A stretch of DNA of 64,000 nucleotides from Lineus longissimus (lineage: Eukaryota; Nemertea; Pilidiophora; Heteronemertea; Lineidae): assembly GCF_910592395.1 (NCBI RefSeq), contig NC_088308.1, positions 12,789,001 to 12,853,000 on the forward strand, given 5' to 3'. The position numbers and the translations under genes are program-made. The notes beneath the pieces are model-generated. The model was not told the DNA's origin, searched no databases, and saw nothing but the letters and a program-made list of their open reading frames with translations. Shown piece after piece: positions 46,957-58,496 of this stretch (positions within the stretch are counted from its first letter, which is position 1; each line of letters begins with the position of its first letter).

Positions 46957-48460
46957 TTAACTCTCAAGTACATATTTTTGGAGAGGTATTGAAAAAATAT
47001 TTGTTGTGTCAAGTCTACAGATATAAAGAAATTATTTGATGAAAAAATTAATTTCGAATTTTGCTAATTTGGTAATAGGGGGCGTGTTTTGAGATTTTTC
47101 TGCCAGTTGGCTGAAAAGAGTGGAAATATCAATGTCTGTCTAATTTGTCGATTATCAAAAAATTCCCGTAGTCAACTACCAGTTTATTTTTCACCATTTG
47201 CTTGCCCGACTGTCTGGAATATCATATCAAAATTTCAGATTCACAACCCCACGCAGTATTTGATGCGTCGCGGTCAAACATTGACAATTTAACTGCTAAA
47301 AGTCTTAAAAAATCAATGGTGGTCTTGTCTCATGGGAGACAAGACCACCAATGAATATTCATAGGTTTGAGGGTCCAGGCCTTTCAATAAGACGAGTGCA
47401 TGTTTTTAACTCTCAAGAACATATTTGGAGAGGTATTGAACAAATATTTGCTGTGGCAAGTCTACAGATATAAAGAAATTATTTGATGAAAAAATTAATT
47501 TCGAATTTTGCTAATTTGGTAATAGGGGGCATGTTTTGAGATTTTTCTGCCAGTTGGCTGAAAAGAGTGGAAATAATAAATGTCTGTCTAATTTGTCGAT
47601 TATCAAAAAATTTCCGTGGTCAACTACCAGTTTACTTTTCACTATTTACCTGCCCGACTGTCCGGAAGATCGTATCAAAAATTTCAGATTCACAACCCCA
47701 CGCAGTATTAGATGCGTCGCAGTCAAACATTGACAATTGAACTGCTAAAAGGATTTAAAAATCAATGGTGGTCTTGCCTCCATTTACACTACATTTTGGG
47801 TCAATTAAGTGAAAAATTTGAATGTGCTCAAATCACTCTTATTCATTTAGAATATTGTATTGCTGATGATTTAAGGTCAAAACAAGCTAAAATAATGAGA
47901 AAAAAACTTAATTTGACCCCAATATGAGCCAACCTAGCCCGGTCTAGTTCGGTTTAATTTTTACAAGTCTTGTTGTGTTACCATTCATTTTGTAATTTCT
48001 TTGAAACTACATAGGCCTTGATTCTAAAGGTTGTGCCCTTATAAGCAAAGATATTCCTAAATCACAGACTAATCACATCCTAAATTTTCAGCTCCACAGC
48101 TTGCTTATTCTGGCCAGGGCTGGTCTTTGAACTTGGCGCTGTTGGCTGCAAAATCATGACTTTTGTCGATTTTGTCCTCTTTTGTCGCTTTTGACACAGT
48201 TGTACCACTCTTGGAAATGTCTCTCATTTCTCCAAAAATGTCCATATATCATTTTCCTTTGTTGGAGAGTTGTGGGATGTCATCTTCATTAGGAAAATCA
48301 AGTTTGATTTTACCCCCTGAAATCTACCTTCATTTAGACAATACCACCATTGAATATTCATAGGTTGGAGGGTCCAGGCCTGTCAATTAGACAAGTGCAT
48401 GTTTTTAACTCTCAGGTACATATTTGGAGAGGTATGAAAACACATTTGTTGTGGCAAGTG
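46957..48460. repeat. Family B, second locus (truncated unit, full unit, tail, partial unit)
   Basis: A 5'-truncated unit ends about 47333, a full unit spans about 47338-47776, the non-tandem tail runs to about 48335, and a partial unit starts at 48338. It matches 35163-36990 in order and content. The two loci therefore descend from one duplication of a composite already carrying tandem units. It lacks the TTAA MITE present in the first locus. Confidence 0.85.
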
Positions 48461-48816
48461 TAACATTTTCGTCAAATGTCGGGTTTCAAAATTATGTGTC
48501 CCTTTAACTATCTTATACATAGTTTCACATTTTCTTTCCCTCCATCTTGAATACCCCTCTTTCAAGACACCTTTCTTTCAAAGTAAGTTATACTACTTAT
48601 TTTATCTTAAATCCCCTATTTGCCCAACCAGATTGGTACCCACTTGAGTTTAACAGGTTTAAGATTTTGTCAAGCATCTCCCTCATTTTCCTGTGTATTT
48701 TGGACTTCTATCATGGACTGATAAATTTGTCTTTCAAATCTGCCGCCAGTTTTGTTTTTAGCAGTGACACTGCACAATTTGAGTGTAATGCAGCACAGAG
48801 ACGCTGCGACTCATCT

Positions 48817-49681
48817 ATGGCAAGCCAAAGCGGAATTTATTCAAGACTTTAGAATTACCATTCAAGAAGTTAAATATAAGTTCAAGAAGGAAATATATGT
48901 TCAAGACTAAAATATGTTCAACCTTGAATCAAATGTTTTCAACCTTGAATAAAATATGTTCAACCTTGAATAAAATATGTCCAACCTTGAACAAAATATA
49001 TTCAACCTTGAACAAAATATATTCAAGACTCGCGTGACCATATTCAAGACGCACGTGACCACAAAATTGATGACGTAGAGCGTAGAATCTGTGGTACTTC
49101 TGATGCGTTCTGTTTCACGACATGATTGATTGCCTGTATAGCCTAAACACACTGTCAAAAGACAACGAGAATCCGTTACAGTGGTGTCGGCCTTAAGAAT
49201 GAAAGGTGAGAGGCATTGCGCATTTTGAACCTATAATTTGCCTGATATGTCTGTGAAACATGTTTCGACTCATGTACAACCATGTGTCAAAACCTCGTGC
49301 GAACAATTCGAGCTCCGAAACGCAACACAAGTACCATGGGTTCGGGAAAGTCCGGACGCGGGTTCGGGAAAGTCCGTAAAGCATCAAAACATGAGCAACT
49401 ACGTCATCAATTTTGTGGTCACGTGCATCTTGAATATGGTCACGTGAGTCTTGAATATATTTTGTTCAAGGTTGAATATATTTTGTTCAAGGTTTGACAT
49501 ATTTTATTCCAGGTTGAACATATTTTATTCAAGGTTGAACATATTTTATTCAAGGTTGAAAACATTTGATTCAAGGTTGAACATATTTTAGTCTTGAACA
49601 TATATTTCCTTCTTGAACTTATATTTAACTTCTTGAATGGTAATTCTAAAGTCTTGAATAAATTCCGCTTTGGCTTGCCAT
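48817..49681. mobile_element. 865 bp inverted-repeat element with 8 bp target duplication
   Basis: Arms of about 255-285 bp (48817-49071 and 49397-49681) are near-perfect inverted copies, starting ATGGCAAGCCAAAGCGGAAT. Perfect 8 bp direct repeats ACTCATCT flank the element (48809-48816 and 49682-49689), the duplication length of hAT and P-type elements. Each arm contains five to seven ~22 bp units of the form TTCAACCTTGAATAAAATAT. The ~325 bp loop has a doubled GGTTCGGGAAAGTCCG near 49336 and no clear ORF. Superfamily is undetermined. Confidence 0.88.
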
Positions 49682-50221
49682 ACTCATCTTTACCTGTAGT
49701 ATTACATGTATCATGTACAGTGTACATTTTGTACACAATCAGCTGTTTGTAAAACTGTCTATCGTTTGTGAGTGGAGTCGAGATTTTTGGGTCAGAATCT
49801 AACAAAGTCGCTCGTTAAAATCAACCATATTTTACCTAAAACAGTTCTAGAGACACTGTTCTCTGAACTACCTATCTTCCTTCTCCAAGTTGACATCCTT
49901 GGGGACTTCAAATTTATACTTTATAACGGTTCGCTCACTTTATAATTGAGCGCCGCCATCTTCTCAAAATGGGTTTTTGTGGGTTTCGCACCAAGTTGGA
50001 TTCGTACCTTCTTTATCTCGATTTTTGCTCGTTGAAATTTCCTATAACTTCATATTACGATGGTTGAGACATTTGGCCGCATCCTTGACCAAATTTTGAA
50101 ACTCATACGCCATTGTCAAAATTCACATCGTTTGTCACCACTGTCATTTCACCAGCTGTCGACTGGTGTCTGGACCTCGTGGTGCGTGGTGCGATAACGC
50201 ATCTACCTACGGTGGCCCGTA

Positions 50222-51147
50222 TGCGAAATTTTTTTCTGCAGGATACTTCTGCCATAGTGTACATCTGACAGCCAATCAGAATTCAAGGCAAGCACGTGTC
50301 TTTGTTGACATCATCTTTCCACATGGCGCAATAATGTCAACAATGCCACGTGTTCTGATAATCTTGGAAAGAACAAGTTAGCAAATGGTTAGAGGAGTAT
50401 ATTAGCTAAAATATATTTATTTGCAGTATCTTAACATGTATTTTCATTGTCGAGTGGACTGTATTTATTGGACTTGTCTGTTAAAGGCGCACTGTGCTCG
50501 GCAAAATAGCCGAGGTTGAATGTTTATCTGTCAACCGTGTAACTAGTTCTGCTGTATATGCATAGGTGGCGCCACCATTCAATTTATTTTGTTTGCTTGT
50601 CAAAATGTGTTTTATACAATGGCCCTTCAACAATGTTCAAACTACCAAAATCAACAGCAGACATCGGATACACTGTCCCTTTAATAATTATCAACATTGG
50701 CAACACTGTCAGTGTCACTGCCCCTTAAAATTTCACAAATCGCGAGACATCGGATACACTGTCCCTTTAATAATTATCAACATTGGCAACACTGTCAGTG
50801 TCACTGCCCCTTAAAATTTCACAAATCAATGCATGCACTGCAATGTAGCGATCAGATCAGCTGATGCCTCTTTTGTACGCATAATATCATCAATTTTACA
50901 ATGAATCTGTGCAATTCATTCCTAAACACTACGACACAAACCTTGAGTTGAGCATAATTGGGGTCAGACAATGAACTATTGTCACATTCACAGTTGAAGT
51001 GGCACTCGGCATGCGACTCGGTATCGTCCATTGTATTTGCATTATCATGCATAAATAAACAGTGTGACGTCAAAGATCGCGCCAATTGTGATTGGCTGTC
51101 AGATGTACACTGTGGCAGAAGTATCCTGCAGAAAAAAAATTCGCGGC
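50222..51147. repeat. Pair of ~60 bp inverted repeats 800 bp apart
   Basis: CTGCAGGATACTTCTGCCAT (50237) and its neighbours through GACAGCCAATCA are repeated in reverse complement at 51089-51147 with two or three changes. Outside the arms both sides carry GGCCCGTAT-like bases. It could be a MITE or a palindromic duplication; termini and target duplication are unclear. Confidence 0.65.
50659..50826. repeat. Near-perfect 86 bp tandem duplication
   Basis: A block starting AGACATCGGATACACTGTCC occurs at 50659-50744 and again from 50745, essentially identical to about 50826. It is non-coding and recent, judging from the identity. Confidence 0.95.
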
Positions 51148-51149
51148 CC

Positions 51150-52611
51150 GTATATGCCATATCAGTGAGTGCTCTGGGTAGCCAAAGTGTTACTGATATC
51201 CAAAGTGACCCAGTTGCTGGCAGATTATAGCCTCGGTTTAGTATACCTGGTTAGCATAAACTTGACCGCCCACTGACATAGATTCATGCATAATATGTCC
51301 TAGTTTACCTATATTAGGAATGTAAACAATAATAGTGCCATGCATGGAAAGTGGAGTTTGTCCATCTGAAATGTGCATTGAATTCACTATTGCAGTACAA
51401 TAAATAAAATTACCCTCTCAACATCCCTAATCCATTGAATCAAGAATATCCAAATATCCAAACAATTATTTCATTCCATATTCCTTTTTTGGTCGAAAAA
51501 TATAAATCAAAGTAAGGGTCACTGAATGAATATAGGCCTACAAAGGTGAAACATTGATAATCCAAAAGAAGTAAGAATATAATCCACCAAAGGAACAACA
51601 AAATAAGTTTAACCTGTTCAGAAGAACTGGAACCAGGAAAGATGTAACAAAATTGACAAGGCAGGAAGCACTTGATCTTCACCACCACGTGTTTCATCAT
51701 GGTTACTGTGGTCAATATGCTAATGAGCGGCTGATAATGAGCTGGACAAGCAACATCAAAAATGTGATAGCCACTTCGTTGATGACCAGAAAGGGTGTAA
51801 ATTGTACTCATTCACTACAGTAAGACATGGTCAACACCATGGAATTGACCTTCTGCACTTGAAGTATCAGAAACAAAATCTATCCCTATTACAAGATCAA
51901 AGGAATATGCCGCCTTGCAAACAAGCAGCCTGCTGAGTTTGAGAGATTATAGCAGACAAGTGTATAAACAAATTAACCCAAATGTGTGTAATTAATCAAG
52001 CAGAAAGGTCCCTGTACCAGGCTGTATCATGATACCATACACAAGTTGACCACCAAGAATGTTATTGACAGTTTAGTTGAGGGGGAGGGGGCTGTGCTGG
52101 GTGGACTCCAGCCATTCATAAGCCTCATACATCAAGGGGTGTGCATATTCATTGAGAAAAGTGGTTGAATTCCACAGCCAAGATGTCAATCAAAGGTCTC
52201 CCATCAATGGTCTCTTGTTTTAGACATAGAAACTTTTTCTATCCCAATTAGAAGTTGGGGGTGGGGTGTGTGTTGGACAGTACTCACAATGAAATGCATT
52301 TTATGCTCTCAAAAGTGCTTAAATGGAATACATGTTGCATTAGGATTGTAGTGTGGTATGTATCTAACAATATTAAGCATGTTTATTGAGGTAAAAAAAG
52401 ATTTTGGCTGTGTCAGAGTCATTTCAAATAATGACCCCAGCTATCTAAGCACTATCTGATATCATAGTGCATTGAAACTGGAATGCACTAGATAGTACAC
52501 AAACTAGGTCAATCCAGAACGAGGCTGACTTTGGCCTATTTTGTATAAGTTTTGACCCAGGTTGTACACTGTATGTTTTTTTAATAATTTAATTTGGATT
52601 TTTTTTCCTCG
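51150..52611. other. No gene recognised
   Basis: AT-rich sequence. A 123-codon minus-strand frame at 51440-51811 has aromatic and hydrophobic runs but no domain or codon pattern that I trust. Confidence 0.45.
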
Positions 52612-52712
52612 AATTACCACCGCGGTGACAATAATTACCACCGCGGTGACAATGATTACCACCGCGGTGACAATGATTACCACCGCGGTGACAATGATTA
52701 CCACCGCGGTGG
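52612..52712. repeat. Five-copy 21 bp tandem array with CCACCGCGGTG palindromes
   Basis: Units ATTACCACCGCGGTGACAAT(G/A) repeat five times almost perfectly, the last ending GCGGTGGTTATTAATTAC. Each unit holds the dyad CACCGCGGTG. The array ends about 120 bp upstream of the integrase-like ORF start at 52835, where protein-binding or regulatory sites could lie. Confidence 0.95.
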
Positions 52713-52834
52713 TTATTAATTACAGAAGATGATTGGACGCGCTATATGACGTCATGTAAGCAACATGTGTTTTTAAGGTGAAGGTCAGACACACGAATAT
52801 TTCGAATGGCTACCGTTTCAAGACATCTCGTGAA

Positions 52835-54853
52835 ATGGCCTCTGCTGAATATCTTCCGCTACATTCAAATGCTGCCACAACAGTCGACAGGGATGTTGTT
52901 ATTAAGATCTACTTCAATTTCGGCTTCAGTTATGCAGATATTATTCGATTTTTGGCTTTGTACCATGACGTGAGCTTAAGTTTACGTCAGCTCAGCCGGA
53001 TTTTGAGGAGGCTTGGTCTTCGTCGGCGTAATATCAATACCGATTTTAACAATGTTGTTCAGTTAGTGGAACAAGAGTTATCTGGTTCTGGTCGTGACTT
53101 AGGATACAGGTCAATGCACGAGAGATTACGTAAGATTCATGATGTAGTTACTGATAGGGAGACTGTCCGTTTGACACTTCTTCATCTCGACGCAGATGGA
53201 GTTGAAATGCGTCGACGACGCAGGTTGCGCAGACGACTATATCAAGTACCAGGGCCGAATTACGGCAGGCGGTATTTGCACCACGCCACCACGGGCACCA
53301 CGCGACCACCACGCCACCACGCGAACAGGCGGAGCGATCATAATGACGATATCAAAACAGACCATCAGACCACAGACACTTGAGAGTTGTGGTTACACCT
53401 ACCAATTATAGATGGCATGTTGGTATACTGCGTTGTTGCCTGACGGGATTTACGAGTATTTATTACTTGTTAATGGCATTCGCAAAAAGCAGGGGTATTA
53501 TTAAGCCGCTATACATCCGTGTCCAACCGTTTGTCATGAGAGATCTTATCACACCATTATTGTTATCACAATACTGTCACTGCGGAGAAAGTATAGATCG
53601 GAGACCTATTATTGCGAATTCGTGTTGTACAGAGACTTGTCCCCGGTAAAGATAAAGTTACACAAAGTCGCCAATAAGGGTCTCTCACACAACAGTATGT
53701 TGAAACTATGCACACGTGTTCGAGTGAGTGATAAATCTAACTCCTCCCCCCCCCCCCCCCCAACCCACCCCACCCAAACGAACCGCGGCCACCCCTTTAA
53801 AGGGAGACTATATAACCCACTCGTACTCGTATGGTTTTTGCAGGTCAGTCGTCAGTTGGAGTAGGTCTAGTTACTCAACGGTAATTCAGTACGTATTTCC
53901 GTAGTTGGCGTACGCCTTTATTCCAATAATCCCAAGAACGGGCATCAGAGAAGCTAGGATAGCAGCCAACGCCATCTATAATTGTTCCAAGAAACCATGA
54001 TCCAGTGAAGCGACCGCTATTTTGATATCGTCATTATGATCGCTCCGCCTGTTCGCGTGGTGGTCGCGTGGTGCCCGTGGTGGCGTGGTGCAAATACCGC
54101 CTGCCGCCGAATTACATATGGCACCTCGACGGATGGGACAAGTTAAAGCCGTACGGGTTCCCGGTCCATGGCTGCATCGACGGCTACTCGAGACGAATCA
54201 TCTGGCTGCAGGTAGCTTCGACAAATAACGACCCGTCTGTTGTTTGTAGATACTTTGCAGACATAGCAGGATTATTGAAAGGCGTTCCAAGAGTAGTGAG
54301 AGCAGACCGTGGCACCGAAAACGTTCACATTGAAACAATGCAAACCTTTCTACGCAGTGCACATGATGATGATTGCGCGTTACATAACACTACATTCATG
54401 CACAGAAGGTCGACTGCTAATCAGCGTATTGAGAGCTGGTGGAGCAAATTTGGCCAACAGGGGATGTATTTCTGGACATCACATTTCAAAGAATTGAATG
54501 AAATTGGTATCACTGACATTACAAATGAACTGCACATTGAATGTTGTAGATTCTGCTATATGCCACTTCTCAGTGCGGAATTACACGATATCATGAAACT
54601 GTGGAATACACATTATATACGCAAATCTCGGAACGAGCATGTCCCGCATGGCAGACCCGACGTCATTTACTTCATTCCGGAGATGTTCGGTGGCAGAGAC
54701 TATCTACTTGGGGTGGATGATACTGAATTAGTTGCAATTTCTGATTTATTAACTGTTGCACCACCGATGTGTCAGAACGAGTATTCAGAACTGTTTGAGT
54801 TGCTAATGATGGAGAAAACCCTTGCTTATCCTTCGAAGCCGATGAACTATTAG
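52835..54853 (+). pseudogene. Integrase-core (DDE/rve-like) gene split by a MITE insertion
   Basis: Codons 1-143 (52835-53263) encode a regulatory half with a helix-turn-helix-like segment (FSYADIIRFLALYHDVSLSL then RQLSRILRRLGLRRR). This is followed by the block ending RRLRRRLYQVPGPNY. After an 842 bp insertion and one duplicated target, the same frame resumes at 54116. It runs 245 more codons through the catalytic core: D in WHLDGWDKLKPYGFP, D in VVRADRGTEN and E in NQRIESWW, then CCRFCYMPLL and HYIRKSRNEHVPHGRPD. Without the insert and one target copy the ORF would be about 388 codons with no stop. The family is a widespread, uncharacterised integrase-like group in invertebrate and fish genomes. 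ATG 52835 is the first in frame. Confidence 0.85.
53264..54105. mobile_element. 842 bp Mutator-like MITE with ~85-95 bp inverted repeats and 10 bp target duplication
   Basis: The ends are GGCAGGCGGTATTTGCACCA and its exact reverse complement. The inverted repeats continue through ACGATATCAAAA with one short length difference in a CCACCACGC-rich tract. GCCGAATTAC is duplicated at 53254-53263 and 54106-54115, which is the 9-10 bp length used by Mutator-type elements. The interior is non-coding and includes a 15-18 C homopolymer near 53744. It splits an integrase-like gene between a Tyr and an Ile codon. Confidence 0.93.
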
Positions 54854-56664
54854 TCACTCTGCTTGATACAACTGAGGACTATCTTGCCCAGCTGTAAACA
54901 TACTTTATCACGGTTAATAGCTCGGTGTTCATGTTTCTTATCTAAGCACGGAAACTTATAACTTCCTACATACTAGCTGGAATATTTATAGGCGTTTATC
55001 CGTTGATATTGTTGTTGTCTAAATTCATTGTCGGTCGATGATGCACCCTCTCGACTACATTGTACTGTCTTACTTTCATTCATCAACATAATACTACTTT
55101 TGTTGAATAAATGTTTATTATGGTCTCCACACTCTCAGTGGAGACCATCTTGATATCACTAGGTAGGTATGTTCTGTTTCTTGTTCTTCTTCCACAAAAC
55201 ATTTATGGAGCTTGTCCAGCCAAACTGCTGAATAGATCAAGGATCAATCACTCCAATCCCATTGAAGGAAATTCGATGCATGGAATATCACAAAAAGATT
55301 TTCAATATTCTCATTATTTCCATGACTTTGAAGCATTTTTTGCTGAGATTCGTCTGATCGTCTTCTCCCAACATGCCGAAGCCGCGATTCAATCTGACAT
55401 GCGCAGAGGCGAAATTCTGACACATTTGCATAAGCTCCGCCCCATCATAATGACGTCATTCTTCTCATGGCCGAACAGATCCACATGAGGTTGGTCGAGC
55501 GAAGAACGCGTTAGCAGTTTAGTGACTGTTGAATGTAGAAATCAAGGGTAGGGGAGCCAAAGTAATAAGCCTTAAATGCTTATCGATAATCCATCCTGCC
55601 CATCTAAAATAGTTTGGGTGCTGTTTGAATGATTATTGAGCGTGTTATTTTGAGAAAGAGCGAGCGTCCGGAAATAGATCATGCGTGAATCGGCATGCAG
55701 ATAGGCGGAATTTCCTCGCTATTCTTTTCCCCGTTGTTTGGAAACTCTACGCCAACTACTTCGACTTTCACTAGTACTCCATCTATAACTGCACCTAGGC
55801 CTCCTGGCCCTAGCCCATCACGACACATATCCGGCTCTTATTCCCAAAACCAAACTGTGGCTTCATATGAAGCAAAATCACCATCCATTGCACAGTTTTC
55901 CCTATGTGGGGACCATCAAATTTTCTGTAAAGCAAATTTCTCAATTCTAGTTCTTATACAAATTTACATGATCATAATGTTCATTTCGTACATCATAGGT
56001 AATTATTTATGAACACAAACGAAAATGGTGCACTTGTGCAATGAAGTAACAGAAAAAGAAAAATTGTACAAAATAAGGATTTTAGAGAACCTTTCTATTA
56101 GTGAGATTTATATTTCAGAGCACATTTCTTGTTCCGATAAAATCTGTGCCATCGGCCAGTGATAAAACGTCTCTTTTTGAACTGACAAAATGATGACTTA
56201 CTAAACTGACAATAAAATGCTAACATAAATGCCACTTAAAATGATGCGAACAACTAGGGCAGAACAAACTCAGATACACGTAATTGCAAATTGATAAAAA
56301 CGATACAACTACAAAGTCAGGTGAACAATTGAGGGTACAATACAACACACTCAAATAAATGCAAATGAATATAGAACTATCTTGATGAGATAATTATAAA
56401 GTCTAGAGAGCGATCTGCCGACTGAAAATCCCAAGAAAAAGGGTAGAACAACAAGCCTTGAGTACAAGAAGGCCGGAAAACTCCAGATGCTTTTTAAGTG
56501 TAACGTTTAAAGGGTAATGATTTTGCATACAAATACAATGTATATAATTAATGATGAAAACATTTCCGGATAATTTGTGTATTTTATGCACAAATTCACT
56601 TTAAAAATGTGATAAGACAAGTTGTCAATGACATATTTCGAATAGGGGTGCATAGTGGCACCGA
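54854..56664. other. No gene recognised; one perfect short hairpin
   Basis: TGGTCTCCAC and GTGGAGACCA (about 55120-55147) form a 10 bp stem with a 7-base loop. Its resemblance in style to the 5' hairpins of families A, C and D suggests another repeat start, but no tract or partner end was found. ORFs at 55111-55488 and 55695-56012 show no domain. Confidence 0.45.
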
Positions 56665-56906
56665 TTAAGACCGGCCAAAGCCCATCGCATTCAATACCCC
56701 TTCATCCATATTGCACTTGAATATGTCATAATCTGCGATTTCGAACAGCGGCAGGTTGATTCTGTTGTCGCATACACTAACAAGTGGGTATTTTCCCTCT
56801 TCATGGAATCCTACCGATGGCTCTGGTTGGAATCCGAGCGGTGGCACGTACACACAGCCTGTTATGAAGAACAAGATGTCCTTCAGAGTAGTCGGACGCC
56901 CTCCTT
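56665..56906 (-). CDS. HECT-type E3 ubiquitin ligase, terminal exon (C-lobe with catalytic Cys)
   Basis: After CTTGTTTTCAG the exon joins the previous one at a split Glu codon and reads GGRPTTLKDILFFITGCVYV, then PPLGFQPEPSVGF. The catalytic region is SVCDNRINLPLF, where relatives have TC-x-N-x-L-x-LP, and the frame ends NAMGFGRS then TAA (56667-56665). The Cys lies about 35 residues from the C-terminus, as usual in HECT ligases. Family role: ubiquitin is passed from an E2 to this Cys and then to substrate. The wording resembles HECT proteins of the G2E3-like group common in fish and invertebrates. The final tail is short but plausible. Confidence 0.88.
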
Positions 56907-57139
56907 CTGAAAACAAGCAGGAAACAATCAAGTGTTTAAGAAAGTCTGTATTGTAGGTCCCAGTTTATGGCATAACCAAGTGTCAGAAATGTGTTATAAA
57001 ATAATCTGTTGGTTCTAATGGCTTGGTCATGGGGTATAGCGGACAATGAGCTATTTTACTACTGATACACTCGTCTTTTAGTCCCAGATTGGGGAGTACC
57101 CAGTAAAAGCAGACCGCATAATTGACACTACAAACCCAC

Positions 57140-57354
57140 CTTCCACTTCACCAACGTAATCATACCACAAGCCAAGGACAACTGATGCATCGTCTCTCTT
57201 ATGGTGTCCCTTCACAGGTAAGACAGGCTTGAATAACACTTGTATAAGTTCTGCAGTAAGTGGTGCTGGTCTGAAGCAGAAAATAGGTCGGAATACTTCA
57301 GGGTATTTCCTCAATTGATCGAGAACCCCAAGGGCAGACAATCCTTCCAGGAAT
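57140..57354 (-). CDS. HECT ligase exon (N-lobe/C-lobe boundary)
   Basis: It lies between TTTTTTTCTTCAG and G|GTGGGT, 215 bp, entering with one base of a split Arg codon and leaving with one base of a split Glu codon. It encodes FLEGLSALGVLDQLRKYPEV, a segment with FRPAPLTAELIQVLF, and VVLGLWYDYVGEVE. In HECT domains of this subgroup this stretch lies between the E2-binding N-lobe and the GxRPTT block. Reading phases match both neighbours, which supports the splice model. Introns on either side are short (about 230 and 280 bp). Confidence 0.85.
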
Positions 57355-57635
57355 CTGAAGAAAAAAAGTCTTATTTTAGCTCATTGACTTTATCAACATA
57401 AATTTGGATTAGAATACAATCACTTCATCACGTTCACAGTTCGAATTATGGATTCTGCAATGTGATACTTAGTAGTATGTAAGAGTCAAATACTGTAAAC
57501 TTTATTTTGAATGCTGTTTATAAAATGTAAGATATGTAGTTAGAGAGCAACTAATGATATTAGGTTTACGATGTACACGTTTTTACTCTAACATAAAATG
57601 ACACTGGTACCACTCAATGTTTTCATATATCATAC

Positions 57636-57808
57636 CTCTCTATGAACATCCTTGTTCTTACAACAACTTGGAATTTTACTGCCGCATCTACCACTCTGTC
57701 TTTGTCATTCAGACTTCGAACTGGGATGTAGCAACCGGAAATGTCTAAAAAGGTCGATGCCTCATCCATTGCCTTATTAAGGTCTTCCATATTCATTGCA
57801 TCTTTGAT
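57636..57808 (-). CDS. HECT ligase exon (middle of HECT region)
   Basis: Preceded by TTTATTTTCATAG and followed by AGAG|GTATGA, 173 bp, phase 0 in and phase 2 out. It encodes IKDAMNMEDLNKAMDEASTF, then LDISGCYIPVRSLNDKDRVV and a basic end near FQVVVRTRMFIER. In relatives this region links the GL-A-H block to the C-terminal half of the domain. It contains no catalytic residue. Confidence 0.82.
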
Positions 57809-58068
57809 CTATGAAAATAAAAAAGGGATACCGGGTACATGTATATAGTATTGATCTTCAGTGTTCATTTATAACAGTTTAATGCAGTCATCGGCTGGTA
57901 ATTAAATGTTGAAACTAAAAGTATAATATCATATTCAATTATACTACATCTCATGCCAACATGAGGCCATATCCATGATATTATTGATACGAGAAATTAC
58001 TAACTACAGACATAAGCCTTCATGTATATTCAGAAACATATAGTGAGAATAAATATGGAAAGCTTCAC

Positions 58069-58250
58069 CTTTTGCAACATTTGCCTGATTTCCATTGGAT
58101 AGACATCGTGTAAAGATGGCTGGATGCTATTACAACCTTTTGTTATCATTTCGTACAATGTGTTAGAAAAGAAATGCGGGCCTCGAGAAGAATGACACAT
58201 TGCCAATGCAATGGTGAGTCCGGATATGTAATACAAATCTTGATTGATAG
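58069..58250 (-). CDS. HECT ligase exon (N-lobe, E2-binding side)
   Basis: A good acceptor (TTTTCTAATTGCAG) and the donor AAAG|GTGAAG bound 182 bp, with two bases of a split Ala codon first and phase 0 at the end. It encodes INQDLYYISGLTIALAMCHS, then GPHFFSNTLYEMI and PSLHDVYPMEIRQML. The pattern YxxSGLxIAxAxxHxxxGPxFF is the conserved HECT N-lobe block. The upstream intron is unusually long, about 3.3 kb, because of a MITE, a tRNA-like sequence and an 81 bp minisatellite. Confidence 0.85.
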
Positions 58251-58496
58251 CTGCAATTAGAAAAGTGAAGTGTAATAATGTTTGCGACTTAGTAGGGTTA
58301 CTGCAGGTGCTGCAACCTCGTGTTAGATTGGCTAGATGGTGGGAACGAACACATGTGACTGACCCATTAAAAACCGAGGTGCCGGTGTAACATCTATCAG
58401 TGTTCCCCATGTGTCAGTGTCTCCCCTATTGATCGATCGCCTATTAACGAAAAGGGCTAAAGAGACACAACCATTCTATTCTGAACCCATTGTAAG

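Noticed and set aside
48907-49805. Repetitive peptide frames (LNIFCSRLNIF-type) in the inverted-repeat element
   Set aside because: They are translations of a ~22 bp tandem unit in both arms; there is no plausible protein.
52504-52704. Val/Ile-rich repetitive frame (VVIIVTA repeats) resembling a membrane protein
   Set aside because: It is the translation of the 21 bp CCGCGG array.
52612-52712. CRISPR-like array because of short regularly spaced palindromic repeats
   Set aside because: There are no unique spacers; units are contiguous 21 bp tandem copies in a eukaryotic context.
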